From assembly GCA_041481445.1 (NCBI GenBank), contig JBGPBV010000090.1, positions 1 through 27,285 on the forward strand: 27,285 bases of DNA. Direction: 5' to 3'. The position numbers and the translations under genes are program-made. The stretch is from AA29 sp041481445 (GTDB lineage Bacteria > Acidobacteriota > Vicinamibacteria > Fen-336). The notes beneath the pieces are model-generated. The model saw nothing but the letters and a program-made list of their open reading frames with translations. It did no database searches and was not told the origin of the DNA. Below, piece by piece: positions 16,501 through 22,896 of this stretch. The stretch's first letter is position 1. Each line of letters starts with the position of its first letter.

Positions 16501-16841
16501 GTGAGGAGGGCGCCGCTGAGGAGGATGTCGCGCAGCGTGCGGCCTTCCACCAGCTCCATCGCGATGTAGCGGATCCCGTCCACGTCTCCGATCTCGTGAA
16601 CGGTGACGATGTTCGGGTGGTTGAGGGCGGAGGCGGCGCGCGCCTCCTGCTGGAAGCGGACCGGGTGGTCGGGGTGCATGGAGGTCTGGCCCCGCAGCAC
16701 CTTGATCGCCACCCAGCGGCGCAACGTCAGGTCGCGCGCGCGGTAGACCACGCCCATCCCGCCGCGGCCGAGCTTCTCGACGATCTCGTAGTGGCCGAAG
16801 TGCTTCTGCCGAACGAGGTCGACAGCAGTCGACTGGCTCAT
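13506..16841 (-). CDS. PknB-type Ser/Thr protein kinase with TM helix, TolB-like and TPR domains
   Basis: 1111 residues. The kinase domain (about 18-290) has the Gly loop LGRGGMGVVY, Lys47, Glu66, HRDLKPEN with Asp140, DFG with Asp158 and the TVGYMSPEQ segment, so all catalytic residues are intact. A transmembrane helix lies at about 316-338 (RLLVVATVVAALASALGVAAWVA). Residues about 355-490 resemble the TolB N-terminal-like domain (SVAVLGFKNLSG...LAEWLTTEL...GTDMVLLGSYV). About ten TPR units follow to the C-terminus, which would lie outside the cytoplasm and could sense a ligand. An apparently continuous reading frame upstream to 18854 runs out of frame through unrelated genes, so the start is ATG 16841. 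Its stop overlaps the radical SAM start by 4 bp, which ties the two genes together. Confidence 0.92.
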   Translation of the reverse strand: MSQSTAVDLVRQKHFGHYEIVEKLGRGGMGVVYRARDLTLRRWVAIKVLRGQTSMHPDHPVRFQQEARAASALNHPNIVTVHEIGDVDGIRYIAMELVEGRTLRDILLSGALLTRRALQLAAQAAHGLAQAHAAGIVHRDLKPENIMVTPDGRVKILDFGLAKIMDASDEEDGATGPLETPGTEPGVILGTVGYMSPEQALGQPLDFRSDQFSCGAILYEMATGVPAFRRASRAQTLSAIIEAEPEPIVRLNPAVPAPLRWIVDRCLAKDPAERYGSTRDLARDLESVLVHLSEVSPAADPSPRDRRQRSRRKASRLLVVATVVAALASALGVAAWVARSRSQTPPEAPARAAAGVPARRSVAVLGFKNLSGNIHADWLSPVLAEWLTTELAAGGRLRTIPGENVGRMKMELHLSDADSLARDTLTRVGRNLGTDMVLLGSYVSLPGDQLRLDLRLQDVAAGETVAAMAENGTETGLVELVTRAGSHLRQKIGVEEPPREELAGLAAGAPSTVEAQRLYGEGLARLRVLDGLAARDLLVKAVAADPNSPMAHLALADAWTMLGYDAKAKEEAQLAFDLSGNLTREDRLSVEGRYRALAGEWDKAIEIYGGLQAFFPDNVEYGLRLADAQSTAGKGQAALATIAQLRKVRPPESEDPRIDLGEAAVARSLGDFKLQQVAANRAAAKGATRGARLLVAQARIREAYALNRLGEVARATAAAEEAREIYAEAGDRAALGGTLNMIGIVAWDRGDLEKARTNFDEALNIRRQVGHRSGVAASLHNLGGVHAEQGDLDGARRSLEEALATNQDLGNRRGMAVDSMDLAYVLEARADLTEAKKLAARGFALATEVGDKTGAADAETRLAEVLRDEGDLAGAEARCREALPVLRQTGTRLTYAYALYQLGEILRDRGDLVAARNSQEEARAVETALGAALAIAKSEVALARLSMDEGRSETAEPLLRAASATFAAQKAADAEASAQAALASALLTLGKRSDALKAIDRALVLSGRSQNPHVRLAVGTAAARVRAATGHSEEALDALATSWAEAVKLRLVGAQLAIRLAEGEIGLGIGRTDARDTLMALAREARAKGFGLVAGRAESLLKPPAASRDGA

Positions 16842-16930
16842 CACCGGCGGACCTGTGAGATGAAGGAATCGGCCTGTAGGGTAAGCGAGAAGCGTCACAA
16901 TGGGAAGTGGAAGAGCAGGCCGCCGTGCGG

Positions 16931-17068
16931 GAGGAACTGACGCGCGGACTGGGCGGGCGCGGGGTCGCCGCGCGCTCAGGTGGTGTAGATCGGGCTCGTC
17001 GCCGCCAGCATCGAGTCTCCGCTCGCGTTCCAGAGCTCGGCGTACGCCCATCCGGGAGGAACGCGGGC
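16931..17068. repeat. Direct repeat block 1, copy A (138 bp)
   Basis: This matches 19848-19985 with one difference by eye. It covers the 3' end of the PHP-domain gene and 45 bp downstream of its stop. Offset between copies is 2917 bp, same orientation. Confidence 0.9.
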
Positions 17069-17485
17069 GCCTTGCCAGTCCTTCGCGTGGTGGGCGTCGG
17101 TGGCGGCGGTGGCGGTCAGTCGATGGCCCAGGTTCAGCCAGCGATGCCACAGGGAGACGCAGCCCTCGTTCTCCTCCTCCGGGCCGTCCCAGAGCCCGCC
17201 CCAAATCTCCACCGCGTTGGCGAGGGCGGGATCGAAGTCGTCGTGCGTCCAGCGGCAGCCGGTGCAGACGTCGTCGGGCATGGCGTCGGGATGGGCCACC
17301 ACGAAGATTCCGCCCGCGGCCCGGACGGCGCGGGCCACGTCGTTGATGGACCGGCCCTCGAGCCCGGTCCGCCAGTCCATCCACTCCTCGACGCCGATGG
17401 CGAGGCAGTGGCCGTTGTACGTGGTCAGCTCGGCGCCGGGGATGACGAGCGTGCGCGGCTCGACCAGGGCCCGGAACTCGGTCAT
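16976..17485 (-). CDS. Degenerate CehA/McbA-type PHP protein with two in-frame deletions
   Basis: 169 residues, a shortened copy of the 433-residue PHP protein at 19893-21194. It keeps the same start codon and first three residues (MTE). It then jumps to residue 192 of the full protein, losing 188 codons at a 3-bp microhomology (CTC). A second gap removes 76 codons after AKDWQGA at a 2-bp microhomology (GC). Both losses keep the frame. The first removes the HLHS and SDHN metal-binding motifs; the motifs kept are PGAE, NGHCLA, AHPD and TDAHH. Catalysis is therefore unlikely. It may be a decaying pseudogene, or a retained small protein. Nucleotide identity in shared blocks is about 98-99% by eye. 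Confidence 0.75.
   Translation of the reverse strand: MTEFRALVEPRTLVIPGAELTTYNGHCLAIGVEEWMDWRTGLEGRSINDVARAVRAAGGIFVVAHPDAMPDDVCTGCRWTHDDFDPALANAVEIWGGLWDGPEEENEGCVSLWHRWLNLGHRLTATAATDAHHAKDWQGARVPPGWAYAELWNASGDSMLAATSPIYTT
17067..17479. repeat. Direct repeat block 2, copy A (413 bp)
   Basis: This matches 20212-20624 with about six differences counted by eye. Offset is 3145 bp, that is 228 bp more than block 1, which defines the first in-frame deletion in copy A. A further 10-bp match (17477-17486 against 21186-21195) carries the start codon and defines the 564-bp deletion. Confidence 0.9.
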
Positions 17486-17515
17486 GGAAGGTCCTGGTCA
17501 GACGTCGCGAGTGCT

Positions 17516-18244
17516 TCAGTCCGGCGGGTCGCCGCGTTCCATCAGCAGCGTCTTGATGTCGCCGACGATGGATCTGGTGTGCAGGAACGTCGAAGTGTAG
17601 ATCTCGCGGACATACCCCGCGCGGTCGATCAGGAAGACCTTGAGGACGTGGGAGAGCTGCCGCACCGGCCGGCCGGTGGAGCTGTCCGTGGCGTACTGCA
17701 CGTCCTGCCCGAAGCCCTCGACCAGCGGCATCAGATCCGCGGCCGAGCGCGTGGTCAGGAAGAACCAGCGCAGTCCACGGTCTTCCTCGAGCCGGCTGCC
17801 GGCGTAGCGCTTCATGACCGACGGGGAGTCGCGCGCGGGGTCGAAGCTCAAGCTCACGAGCTGCACCTTGCCCTGCAGGGCGGGCGTGGCGTGGATCTCC
17901 TCCTCCAACCGGCTGAAGACCTGATACGCGAGCGGGCACCCCTGGGGGTCGATGCAGGTCGTGTAGATGAAGCCGAGCAGCGTGATCCGGTCGCGTGTGA
18001 ATCGCGAGAGCTTCTCCACCCGCCCGTCCACCGTCAGCACTTGTCCGTCGGGCGCGCGCATGATGCGGTGAAGCTCGTACGTTCCCGGCTCGGGGGGCAC
18101 GAAATCCAGCGGCGGCTCGTCCGATGCGCGCGCAGGAATCGGCACGGCCACGAGCCCGAGCCAGGACAGCACGGCCAGGCCCGCGAGCAAACGGCGCCAA
18201 CGGCCGTGCTCGGGTGGCGCCAGGACCCCGCCGGAGGTCGCCAT
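17516..18244 (-). CDS. SCO1/SenC family copper-binding thioredoxin-fold protein
   Basis: 242 residues. The N-terminal hydrophobic segment (about 17-40, LLAGLAVLSWLGLVAVPIPARA) is a signal peptide or anchor, so the domain is periplasmic. The thioredoxin-like fold is visible from LGFIYTTC, VSLSFDPARDSPSVMKRYA and LSHVLKVFLIDRAGYV. The usual SCO copper site is CXXXCP plus a distal His; here the Cys residues are Cys97 and Cys103 (CX5C, followed by Pro) and the His is His199. The spacing is therefore longer than canonical. The gene follows the methanethiol oxidase gene by 24 bp. SCO genes are known neighbours of mtoX, so delivery of copper to that enzyme is the likely job. Confidence 0.85.
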   Translation of the reverse strand: MATSGGVLAPPEHGRWRRLLAGLAVLSWLGLVAVPIPARASDEPPLDFVPPEPGTYELHRIMRAPDGQVLTVDGRVEKLSRFTRDRITLLGFIYTTCIDPQGCPLAYQVFSRLEEEIHATPALQGKVQLVSLSFDPARDSPSVMKRYAGSRLEEDRGLRWFFLTTRSAADLMPLVEGFGQDVQYATDSSTGRPVRQLSHVLKVFLIDRAGYVREIYTSTFLHTRSIVGDIKTLLMERGDPPD

Positions 18245-18268
18245 GTGCTCGGAGGGTCTCTCGCCGGC

Positions 18269-19585
18269 CTACGGAGCGCTGGGTGCGGCGTACGCGGTGC
18301 GCAGGACCTTCGACCCCAGCTTCATGTGGTGAGCGCGCCCCAGCTTCTCCTTGGTGAAGTCCACCTCGAATGCCGGCGTGAGCTCCTTGCCGTCCCAATG
18401 GAACCCGCGCAGGAACTGCTCGTTGTCCTCGCCGCCCTTGTCCCAGTTGGCCAGGAGCGAAGACGTGACGTAGACACGCTGGCCGTCCCAGCTCTGCGAG
18501 ATCATGTTGACCTGCCGGCCGGTGTGCTTCTCGTACGTCTGCTTCGGCGCGTGGGGGTCCGACATGTCGAAATAGCGGGTCATGCCGTCCATGAACGTGT
18601 TGACCCAGAGCCCCTTGCCATCCCGGGTGATGCTGATGTCCACGGGCAGTGGGATCTTGGCCGGATCGCCGATGGTCGCCACCTCCTTCGCCTGCCACTT
18701 CCCGCCGGGGGCTTGCTCCACCAGCCACAGCTTGGAGGTGAGCGCGGCGGCCGTCACCGCCCAGTTGGCGCCGGGACTGAGGGACCAGCGGATCTCGAGG
18801 GGCGCGCCGGGGACGGGCATGATCTGGCTGGGCTTCATCGCCTTGAGGTCCCACACGACCATCGTGTTGCCGAAGCGCTTCATGGCCGCTTCGTCCTTGA
18901 TGAGCTCGCCCAGCGGCCGCATGTAGTTCGCATAGCCCGTGAAGCTCGACGTGAGCATCACGTTCTTCGTCGGGTTCACGGCCAGGTCGTAGCCGTACCC
19001 GTCTCCGCCGCCGACGACGGGCATGGGATAGCTGGCGATGAAGTCACCGTTGTTGTTGTAGACGGCCATGCCGGTCACGCCGCCCTTGTCCTTGTCGTTG
19101 GAGAGCGCCTGGACCACCATGCGACCCGGCAACGCGTAGTAGGTGTGAGGTCCGAGGAATCCCGTCTTGGCGCCGAGATCGGTGATCGTCTTGACGAGCC
19201 GGGGCCGGGCGGGGTCCGTCGCGATGTCGAACACGTAGAGGTCGCTCTTGGCCAATCCGCCGGCCCAGATCTGGCGGCGATCGTCGGTGAAGCCCATGTG
19301 ATGGGCCTCGCCGCGCGTGCCCACCGAGACCTGGCCGATGACCTTGCCGAAGGTCTTCGACTTCGGATCGACGTCCACCGTGACCAGCTTGTCGGAGCCG
19401 TCCCCGAGGCCCTCCACGCCCAGGGTCCAGACGTAGACGTAGTCCTCCTGCCCCTTGATGAGCTTGGCGATGTATGGCGAGTTGCAGGTCTCATCGCCAT
19501 GGGCGAGGGACACGGCGAGAAGGGCGGCCATGGTGACCGCGGCGGAAACGCGCCCGGAGAAGAGGAGGAGACGGGTGATCTTCAT
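18269..19585 (-). CDS. mtoX: Periplasmic selenium-binding-protein-56 family protein, probable methanethiol oxidase
   Basis: 438 residues. The start ATG (KITRLLLF) has AAGGAGG at a good distance; a longer in-frame start at 19612 has no such support. The signal peptide ends near AHG-DETC, so the protein is exported. The body is a SBP56 beta-propeller: LVTVDVDPKSKTFGKVIG, GEAHHMGFTDDRRQIWAG, GFLGPHTYYALPGRMVVQAL, PLEIRWSLSPGANWAVTAA, PLPVDISITRDGKGLWVNTF and HTGRQVNMISQSWDGQRVYV. The bacterial secreted members are copper-dependent methanethiol oxidases that convert methanethiol to formaldehyde, sulfide and hydrogen peroxide. The SCO gene immediately downstream supports a copper enzyme. No MauG-like gene is seen in the window. 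The copper-binding residues cannot be assigned with certainty here. Confidence 0.88.
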   Translation of the reverse strand: MKITRLLLFSGRVSAAVTMAALLAVSLAHGDETCNSPYIAKLIKGQEDYVYVWTLGVEGLGDGSDKLVTVDVDPKSKTFGKVIGQVSVGTRGEAHHMGFTDDRRQIWAGGLAKSDLYVFDIATDPARPRLVKTITDLGAKTGFLGPHTYYALPGRMVVQALSNDKDKGGVTGMAVYNNNGDFIASYPMPVVGGGDGYGYDLAVNPTKNVMLTSSFTGYANYMRPLGELIKDEAAMKRFGNTMVVWDLKAMKPSQIMPVPGAPLEIRWSLSPGANWAVTAAALTSKLWLVEQAPGGKWQAKEVATIGDPAKIPLPVDISITRDGKGLWVNTFMDGMTRYFDMSDPHAPKQTYEKHTGRQVNMISQSWDGQRVYVTSSLLANWDKGGEDNEQFLRGFHWDGKELTPAFEVDFTKEKLGRAHHMKLGSKVLRTAYAAPSAP

Positions 19586-19672
19586 GGCTGCCTCCTTGAG
19601 GCTGGCCGACACGAAACGGCGTTCGATGCAGGGTGACCCGATACTATACCTTCGGGCGGGATCTTCGGGCGA

Positions 19673-19690
19673 CCAGGCGCCACCGCCTGG
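19673..19690 (+). promoter_or_regulatory. Leader hairpin upstream of the truncated secreted-protein gene
   Basis: CCAGGCG (19673-19679), loop CCAC, CGCCTGG (19684-19690): a perfect 7-bp stem directly followed by the AAAGGAGGG ribosome site and the ATG at 19702. A near-identical element precedes the paralogue at 26767. Its position immediately next to the ribosome site suggests translational control, but this is inference. Confidence 0.5.
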
Positions 19691-19701
19691 AAAGGAGGGT
19701 C

Positions 19702-19857
19702 ATGCGCCCATCGGCGGTCGCGCTCTCGGTCTGCCTCCTCCTCGCGGGACTACGGCCCGTCACCGCGGCCGATCCCGCGGAACCGCTCTTCCAGAAGGCG
19801 GCCGAGAACGGCGTGCGCTCGGAGGAGGTCTTCCGGCGCGCGCGCAAGAGGAACTGA
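19702..19857 (+). pseudogene. 5' stub of a secreted-protein gene, paralogue of the gene at 26767
   Basis: 51 codons: signal peptide (RPSAVALSVCLLLAGLRPVTA) then DPAEPLFQKAAENGVRSEEVFRRARK, after which similarity to the gene at 26767 stops and two codons later a TGA occurs. The break (about 19848) coincides exactly with the left edge of the repeat that carries the PHP gene's 3' end. The stub is therefore a rearrangement product: the 5' end of one gene joined to the tail of a convergent one. The ribosome site and leader are intact, so a short secreted peptide could still be made, but no function is expected. Confidence 0.7.
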
Positions 19858-19985
19858 CGCGCGGACTGGGCGGGCGCGGAGTCGCCGCGCGCTCAGGTGG
19901 TGTAGATCGGGCTCGTCGCCGCCAGCATCGAGTCTCCGCTCGCGTTCCAGAGCTCGGCGTACGCCCATCCGGGAGGAACGCGGGC
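19848..19985. repeat. Direct repeat block 1, copy B
   Basis: Partner of 16931-17068. Its left edge is the junction with the truncated secreted-protein gene. Confidence 0.9.
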
Positions 19986-21194
19986 CCGCAGGCGGCCTTC
20001 CCCGGAGATGCGCGCCGAGCCGAGGCGCGCGCCGTTGGCGATGAGGCGCAGCTCCGCCTCGGGGGCGCCCGCGGCGCGCGCGTCCACGCCGCCGTCCACG
20101 GATTCGAGGTACAGCCCGGGACCGCTGCTCACGTAGGTGCGGCCCGCGCGCAGGCCGTCGAGGATGGCGCTCCGCGACAGCTCGTCCGCGAGCACGTAGG
20201 TGAGGGGCACCGCGCCTTGCCAGTCCTTCGCGTGGTGGGCGTCGGTGGCGGCGGTGGCGGTCAGCCGATGGCCCAGGTTCAGCCAGCGATGCCACAGGGA
20301 GACGCAGCCCTCGTTCTCCTCCTCCGGGCCGTCCCAGAGCCCGCCCCATATCTCCACCGCGTTGGCGAGGGCGGGATCGAAGTCGTCGTGCGTCCAGCGG
20401 CAGCCGGTGCAGACGTCGTCGGGCATGGCGTCGGGATGGGCCACCACCAATATTCCGCCCGCGGCCCGGACAGCGCGGGCCACGTCGTTGATGGACCGGC
20501 CCTCGAACCCGGTCCGCCAGTCCATCCACTCCTCGACGCCGATGGCGAGGCAGTGGCCGTTGTACGTGGTCAGCTCGGCGCCGGGGATGACGAGCGTGCG
20601 CGGCTCGACCAGGGCCCGGAACTCCTCGTGGCTGCTCGTGGTGTTGTGGTCGCTCAGGACCATGAAGTCGAGGTCGCGTGGGCGGGCCGCCTCCGCGATC
20701 TCCGCGGGCGTCCAGCGCCCGTCGGAATGCGTGCTGTGCAGGTGCAGCTCGCCGCGATACCAGCGGCGGCCGCGGACGAGCGGCGCGGCTTCCCGCGCCG
20801 GCACGGGGACGGGCGCGCCGACGGATGGCGGGAGCGCCGTGACCACGAGCTCGTAGCGGTTGGGCTGGCCGTCCGGGCGTGCGATGACGCAGTGGACGTC
20901 GACCTCGACCATCCATTCGCCGGGCGGTACCGGACCGGCGAGGAAACCGGGAGTGGCCTGGTGCGCCTCGATGCGAATCGTCTGCCGCGGCGCGTAACGG
21001 TGGCCCGCCCCCCGGAAGCCGCGCGGGTCGAAGAGGGAGAGCGTCAGCAGCGAGTGCGGGAAGTCCTGGCCCGGGTCGTAGGAGAAGGCGATCTCCAGGC
21101 CCCCGGCGTCCGGCGGCACCGGGAATCGATGCTGGCGGTATCCCTTGCCGTCCTCGCGGCGGAGGTCGCTCGTGCAGCGGAAGACCTCGGTCAT
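19893..21194 (-). CDS. CehA/McbA-type PHP-domain metallohydrolase
   Basis: 433 residues, full-length. Residues about 1-140 form an N-terminal beta-rich domain (IAFSYDPGQDFPHSLLTLSLFDP, GEWMVEVDVHCV). The PHP domain follows with GELHLHSTHSDG (His151, His153), LSDHNTTSSHEEF (Asp182, His183), IPGAELTTYNGHCLAIG (Glu207), VVAHPDAM and ATDAHHAKDW, which together can bind a metal cluster for phosphoester or carbamate-type hydrolysis. After it comes a C-terminal beta domain (ISGEGRLRARVPPGWAYAELWN). There is no signal peptide. The substrate is unknown; named members of the family hydrolyse carbaryl, but the family is broad. A shortened duplicate lies at 16976-17485. Confidence 0.85.
   Translation of the reverse strand: MTEVFRCTSDLRREDGKGYRQHRFPVPPDAGGLEIAFSYDPGQDFPHSLLTLSLFDPRGFRGAGHRYAPRQTIRIEAHQATPGFLAGPVPPGEWMVEVDVHCVIARPDGQPNRYELVVTALPPSVGAPVPVPAREAAPLVRGRRWYRGELHLHSTHSDGRWTPAEIAEAARPRDLDFMVLSDHNTTSSHEEFRALVEPRTLVIPGAELTTYNGHCLAIGVEEWMDWRTGFEGRSINDVARAVRAAGGILVVAHPDAMPDDVCTGCRWTHDDFDPALANAVEIWGGLWDGPEEENEGCVSLWHRWLNLGHRLTATAATDAHHAKDWQGAVPLTYVLADELSRSAILDGLRAGRTYVSSGPGLYLESVDGGVDARAAGAPEAELRLIANGARLGSARISGEGRLRARVPPGWAYAELWNASGDSMLAATSPIYTT
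20212..20624. repeat. Direct repeat block 2, copy B
   Basis: Partner of 17067-17479. In this copy the 228 bp between blocks 1 and 2 encode residues absent from the shortened duplicate. Confidence 0.9.
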
Positions 21195-21353
21195 GCTCGG
21201 CTGGGGATGAGCCCAGGGGTTGCGCCCGCCGTGCCGAGGATGGCCGACGCCCTCGAAGGGCGATAGGACTTGTGGCGCATGCCCAATGGTACGCGCGGTC
21301 AGTCGTCACCATGCCATGTCTCGAGCGGGTGAAGGCGCCGTCGTCTCGGGACG

Positions 21354-21365
21354 GTAACGTGTTAC
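21354..21365. promoter_or_regulatory. Operator-like palindrome upstream of the GH30 gene
   Basis: GTAAC-GT-GTTAC, a 5-bp dyad about 100 bp before the GH30 start and 160 bp before the divergent PHP gene. AT-richer sequence around it (GTTACAAAT) stands out in this GC-rich region. The size and AACG-type core recall LacI-family operators, which often control glycosidase genes, but no LacI regulator is present in the window. The rest of 21195-21462 shows no gene. Confidence 0.3.
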
Positions 21366-21462
21366 AAATCCTGCTCCCTCGGAAGCGGATCCGCGGGATC
21401 GCCAACCAGCTCGGCATCACCAGAGGGGCTGCCGCACTGAATCAAGAGGAGCGATCGCGAGC

Positions 21463-22896
21463 ATGTCTACACGAACCCGCCGAGACTTCCTGAAGATCGC
21501 GACGGTCGCGGCCGCCGCGTCGCGCGTGACGATCTCGAGCCCGGCCCTGGCGGCCGCGGCCGCTCCGGTCGGCGCCGGGGGGATCGACGTCCGCGTCACG
21601 ACCGGCGAGAAGCGTTATGGGGCAGCCGAGCGGCTGCGCTGGAGCCCGGCGTCCGGCGGGGCGGAGGCCTCCCGCATCACGATCGACGGCGGCAAGACGC
21701 TCCAGCCCGTCCTCGGATTCGGAGCCGCGTTCACGGACGCCGCCTGCTACATGTTCAGCCAGATGCCCGAGCCCGAGCGCGAGGCGCTGCTCGAGGATCT
21801 GTTCGATCCGAAGGAGATGGGTCTCAGCGTGTGCCGCACGTGCGTGGGCTCCAGCGACTACGCGCGGAGCCTCTACAGCTACGACGAGGGGGAGCCGGAT
21901 CCCGAGCTCAAGCGCTTCTCGATCGATCACGACAAGGCCTACATCCTGCCCACGATCCGCCGCGCGCGGAAGATCAATCCGGACCTGTTCCTGCTCGCGT
22001 CGCCCTGGAGCCCCCCGGGCTGGATGAAGGACAACAACACCATGCTGGGGGGGACGATCCGCGGCCGTTATCTCGACGCCTACGCGAGCTACTTCGTGAA
22101 GTTCCTCCAGGCGTACCGGGCGGAGGGCGTGGAGGTGAACGCCATCAGCTCGCAGAACGAGGTCGACACCGATCAGGACAGCCGGATGCCGGCCTGCCTC
22201 TTCCCCCAGGAGGTCGAGGTGAAGTTCGTCGGCCAGAGCCTCGGGCCGGCTCTCGAGAAGGCCGGCCTCAAGACGAAGATCTGGCTCATCGACCACAACT
22301 ACAACCTCTGGGGCCGCGCCATCGCCATGCTCGACGATCCGACGGTCAACAAGTACAGCAAGGCCATCGCGTGGCACGGGTATGTCGGACAGCCCGAATG
22401 GATGCAGAAGGTGGCGGCGGCTCACCCGGAGGCCGAGATGTACTGGACGGAGGGCGGGCCGGACATCACCGATCCCGCCTATCGCGTCGACTGGACGAAG
22501 TGGAGCCGGACCTTCACCGGCGTCCTGCGCAACGGGACGCGCTGCATCATCGGCTGGAACCTCGTGCTCGACGAGAACGGCAAGCCCAACATCGGACCGT
22601 TCCCGTGCGGCGGGCTCGTGACCGTGCACTCCCAGACCCACGAGGTCACGCGCAGCGGGCAGTACTGGGCGTTCGCGCACTACTCGCGAGCGATCCGGCG
22701 GCAGGCGGTCGTGATTCCCTCGAGCGGCACCATCGCCGACGTCGATCACGTCGCCGCCCGCAACCCGGATGGCAGCTACGTGCTTGTCCTGACCCACAGC
22801 GGGGCCGAGCCCCGGACCGTTCGCGTGCAGGTCGCCGATCAGGCGGCCGAGGTGGCGCTGCCGGCGGACTCGCTCACGACCCTCACCTGGAGCTGA
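21463..22896 (+). CDS. Tat-exported glycoside hydrolase family 30 enzyme
   Basis: 477 residues. It begins with a twin-arginine signal (TRRDFLKIATVAAAAS...ALAAAA), so it is exported folded. The GH30 core starts at QPVLGFGAAFTDAACYMFSQM, a typical family opening. The acid/base Glu233 lies in SSQNEVD and the nucleophile Glu330 in YWTEGG; FLLASPWSPPGWMKDN and NGTRCIIGWNLVLDENGKPN are also family hallmarks. The C-terminal beta domain ends SLTTLTW. Members include beta-glucosylceramidases, beta-1,6-glucanases and xylanases; the substrate cannot be settled from sequence reading alone. AGAGGAG lies about 12 nt upstream of the start. Its 3' end overlaps the convergent ABC ATPase gene by 14 bp. Confidence 0.9.
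   Translation: MSTRTRRDFLKIATVAAAASRVTISSPALAAAAAPVGAGGIDVRVTTGEKRYGAAERLRWSPASGGAEASRITIDGGKTLQPVLGFGAAFTDAACYMFSQMPEPEREALLEDLFDPKEMGLSVCRTCVGSSDYARSLYSYDEGEPDPELKRFSIDHDKAYILPTIRRARKINPDLFLLASPWSPPGWMKDNNTMLGGTIRGRYLDAYASYFVKFLQAYRAEGVEVNAISSQNEVDTDQDSRMPACLFPQEVEVKFVGQSLGPALEKAGLKTKIWLIDHNYNLWGRAIAMLDDPTVNKYSKAIAWHGYVGQPEWMQKVAAAHPEAEMYWTEGGPDITDPAYRVDWTKWSRTFTGVLRNGTRCIIGWNLVLDENGKPNIGPFPCGGLVTVHSQTHEVTRSGQYWAFAHYSRAIRRQAVVIPSSGTIADVDHVAARNPDGSYVLVLTHSGAEPRTVRVQVADQAAEVALPADSLTTLTWS

Noticed and set aside
13506..18854. An open frame of 1782 codons that would fuse the kinase to sequence upstream.
   Set aside because: The part above 16841 is Arg/Pro/Gly-rich wrong-frame text over the PHP copy, SCO and methanethiol oxidase genes, which have clear family matches in their own frames. 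High GC makes such long false frames common.
16931..20624. Composite transposon or insertion sequence around the methanethiol oxidase genes.
   Set aside because: The flanking repeats are parts of a PHP-domain gene; there is no transposase, terminal inverted repeat or target-site duplication visible.
21272..21493. A 73-codon frame containing RIRGIANQLGITRGAAAL, which resembles a helix-turn-helix.
   Set aside because: It has no other domain sequence, no good ribosome site, and overlaps the GH30 start. The likeness is too short to call a regulator gene.
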